This document shows positions 63,247 through 64,000 of a DNA stretch of 64,000 nt, piece after piece. Source of the stretch: Allolobophora icterica (lineage: Eukaryota > Annelida > Clitellata > Crassiclitellata > Lumbricidae); assembly GCA_963556255.1 (NCBI GenBank), contig OY744612.1, positions 16,061,308 through 16,125,307 of the forward strand. The letters run 5' to 3'. The first letter of the stretch is position 1. Every line of letters begins with the position of its first letter. Under the pieces are notes generated by a model, which saw only the letters and a program-made list of their open reading frames with translations, searched no databases and had not been told where the DNA came from. The position numbers and the translations under genes are program-made.

Positions 63247-64000
63247 CTGGAATAAAGACACAGCAAGATAACACGCCCATTCATGATCACATTTTCTAAT
63301 CACAAAAGATTAATTGCTAAAACATTGCAGAGTGCCTAGAATAAAAACATCTGAACCAATCACAGATTCTTTTCATCACAGGCCATAGCTAGTACCTTAC
63401 CACACCCTTTTCTGACAACTCTGAACATAGCGTCGAGTCTGGAAGAAACTCTACTTGTTGGGCTTCCCTTGTTACAAGAGTCCATAGTGATTACTTTCCC
63501 ATTCATCTGAGCATTAGTTGCTTATGGAGTAACTTCTTGTTCCAATAAACTTTAACACCGCCTATATAGGGTGCTCGATAGTGTAGTGGTTAGTGTGCTG
63601 GACTGTCAATCGAGAGGTTCGGGGTTCAAATTCCCACCAGGGCTTAAATCTGGTTCGAGATTTCTGCACCACCCACACCCTTAGTCAACTCAGCTATAAT
63701 TAGTACACTGACTGTACACTGCTGATGGAAGACTGTACACTGTTGGTGGAAGATGAGACGGTGAGGGAGAGGACTGGCCATCTGCCCTCGTATGCCGAGG
63801 CTAAGAAAAATGAAGTCCCCTACACTTCATATCCATGGTGCCTTGGGCTACCTTAAGGAACTGCTCTTATCTTATCTTATGCGAGCCAGCATAACATTTC
63901 TGAGAGGTACTTTAAAGGCAGTCACAAAGAAATACGAACCTGAGGCATGGTTGTCAGTTGATAAAGCAGTTACATACCACGAGGTTTGAAAGCCAGTGAT
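63247..64000 (-). other. TSC22D upstream intron (partial)
   Basis: Sequence upstream of the penultimate exon, open at the window edge. It includes a + strand tRNA-like SINE (63568-63885). No other coding exon is recognised. Confidence 0.5.
63568..63885 (+). mobile_element. tRNA-Asp-like SINE
   Basis: The head resembles tRNA-Asp: TAGTGTAGTGGTTAG (A box), a GTC anticodon position in CTGTCAA, and GGGGTTCAAATTCCC (B box). The acceptor stem does not pair. A body of about 230 nt and a (CTTAT)n tail (63867-63880) follow, as in a SINE. Confidence 0.75.

Overview
This is animal nuclear DNA. It has split genes with GT-AG introns, no operons, several tRNA-derived SINEs, many LINE, hAT-type and Helitron-like fragments, and a very high density of microsatellites. 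The two host genes are a type IV collagen alpha chain and a TSC22-domain gene, so the organism is a metazoan. Introns of 0.3 to 6 kb, the repeat mix and the over-represented octamer TAGGCCTA suggest a marine invertebrate, possibly an echinoderm or other deuterostome. That placement is inference, because no species-diagnostic marker is visible.

Positions 199-52436 (+ strand) hold the 3' part of a collagen IV gene: 23 triple-helix exons, one junction exon and two further exons completing the NC1 (C4-C4) domain. All 26 exons join in phase into 4311 nt (1437 codons) without a stop, followed by TAA at 52434-52436. The NC1 domain has all 12 cysteines and reads as alpha-2 class. The 7S region and the start of the helix lie upstream of the window. 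The chain keeps the Met93-equivalent of the sulfilimine crosslink but has Thr where Lys211 is expected, and it carries a 15-residue tail after the last NC1 motif.

The introns are a transposon sink. At least 17 insertions have short terminal inverted repeats, mostly starting CAG, and most have matching 8-bp target duplications (hAT hallmarks). Three are nested inside one another at 7202-11418, and others are nested at 18516-20472 and 46444-47202. There are also two Helitron-like elements, a TA-flanked DNA element inserted in a LINE at 39728-41310, remnants of hAT transposases, L2/CR1-like and RTE-like LINE tails, and SINE heads. Many microsatellites sit exactly at the 3' ends of LINEs and SINEs.

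Downstream, 52437-56200 is intergenic DNA or 3' UTR, with nested inverted repeats, a LINE and a degenerate GGTCTT-type array. A TSC22-domain (leucine zipper) gene runs on the minus strand. Its last two coding exons are at 63201-63246 and 61904-62146, and a probable long 3' UTR runs toward about 58.4 or 56.2 kb. The two genes are therefore convergent (tail to tail).
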